Below are positions 63,946 to 64,000 of a DNA stretch of 64,000 nucleotides, piece after piece. Every line of letters starts with the position of its first letter. Within the stretch, counting starts at the first letter, position 1. This DNA is from Cytobacillus pseudoceanisediminis (GTDB lineage: Bacteria; Bacillota; Bacilli; Bacillales; Cytobacillaceae). The translations under genes and the position numbers were made by a program. The stretch is from the NCBI RefSeq assembly GCF_023516215.1, contig NZ_CP097349.1, positions 1,798,001 to 1,862,000 of the forward strand, in the 5' to 3' direction. A model generated the notes under the pieces. That model saw only the letters and a program-made list of their open reading frames with translations. It was not told where the DNA came from and did no database searches.

Positions 63946-64000
63946 TCATGAGCTATATTGTTCTCTGAGCATGAACTTTTGAACTTTACCGGATGGTGTG
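63946..64000 (-). CDS. C-terminal tail of an AMP-forming acyl-CoA ligase (gene runs off the window)
   Basis: The last 18 residues are visible (TPSGKVQKFMLREQYSS). TxSGKxQKFxLRE is the universal C-terminal motif of acyl-CoA synthetases, with the catalytic Lys for adenylation. The rest of the gene lies beyond the right edge. It stands just before the enoyl-CoA hydratase gene, consistent with a fatty acid or carboxylate degradation operon. Confidence 0.82.
   Translation of the reverse strand, partial: TPSGKVQKFMLREQYSS

Overview
The window looks like chromosomal DNA of a low-GC, endospore-forming member of the Bacillaceae, close to Cytobacillus, Mesobacillus or Bacillus sensu lato. Support comes from strong AGGAGG ribosome binding sites, frequent TTG/GTG starts, an S-box (SAM) riboswitch, Zur boxes, a SigB-type promoter before csbD, and genes typical of Bacilli (sdaAA/sdaAB, ltaS, cspB, sbcCD, type II pantothenate kinase, LysM-NlpC endopeptidase). 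I saw no rRNA, tRNA, CRISPR array, insertion sequence or prophage.

Layout. 1-2.3 kb: serine dehydratase genes and a YheO-like regulator. 2.5-6.3 kb: two-component system, TVP38-like membrane protein, DUF1541 lipoprotein and Cys-rich four-helix copper-binding protein, a plausible metal-stress group. 6.4-16.6 kb: housekeeping (lipoteichoic acid synthase, YczE-like protein, nuclease-helicase, MscS channel, AI-2E transporter, M42 peptidase, CwlK-like peptidase). 16.7-38.6 kb: an AT-rich accessory region. It holds a coiled-coil protein plus JAMM protease operon, a TauE-cysC-sat operon able to make PAPS, a PAPS sulfotransferase, five glycosyltransferase-type genes or domains, a DUF4915 protein, a three-gene nucleotide-deoxyaminosugar operon (2-epimerase, 4,6-dehydratase, reductase fusion), a Cys-rich structural-looking protein, and two tandem coiled-coil proteins. 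38.7-54 kb: csbD, LysM-NlpC peptidase, selB, coaW, a SET protein, Dph6-like protein, sbcDC, a SAM-riboswitch-controlled NhaC/MetT transporter, DUF421 protein, cspB, a holin-like protein, a DnaB/DnaD-fragment protein and an SDR behind an attenuator-like leader. 54-58 kb: a Zur-box divergon (COG0523 GTPase versus permease and His-rich TIGR03943 protein). 58-64 kb: chemoreceptor, VanW protein, two very small proteins, sodium:solute symporter pair, enoyl-CoA hydratase and the tail of an acyl-CoA ligase.

The most interesting system is at 19.5-38.6 kb. The genes together predict synthesis, assembly and sulfation of a surface glycan, probably on the spore. TauE/CysC/Sat would supply PAPS (there is no PAPS reductase beside them), the sulfotransferase would use it, the glycosyltransferases would build the chain and the WecB/CapE/RmlD-like enzymes would supply an L-deoxyaminosugar. 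The spore link rests on candidate SigK promoters and on the company of Cys-rich and coiled-coil proteins, and is inference.

About twenty genes are broken by one-base gains or losses, nearly all inside A, T, G or C runs, and the conserved protein resumes in the next frame. This pattern fits homopolymer sequencing error better than real gene decay, so these genes are annotated over their full length and flagged.
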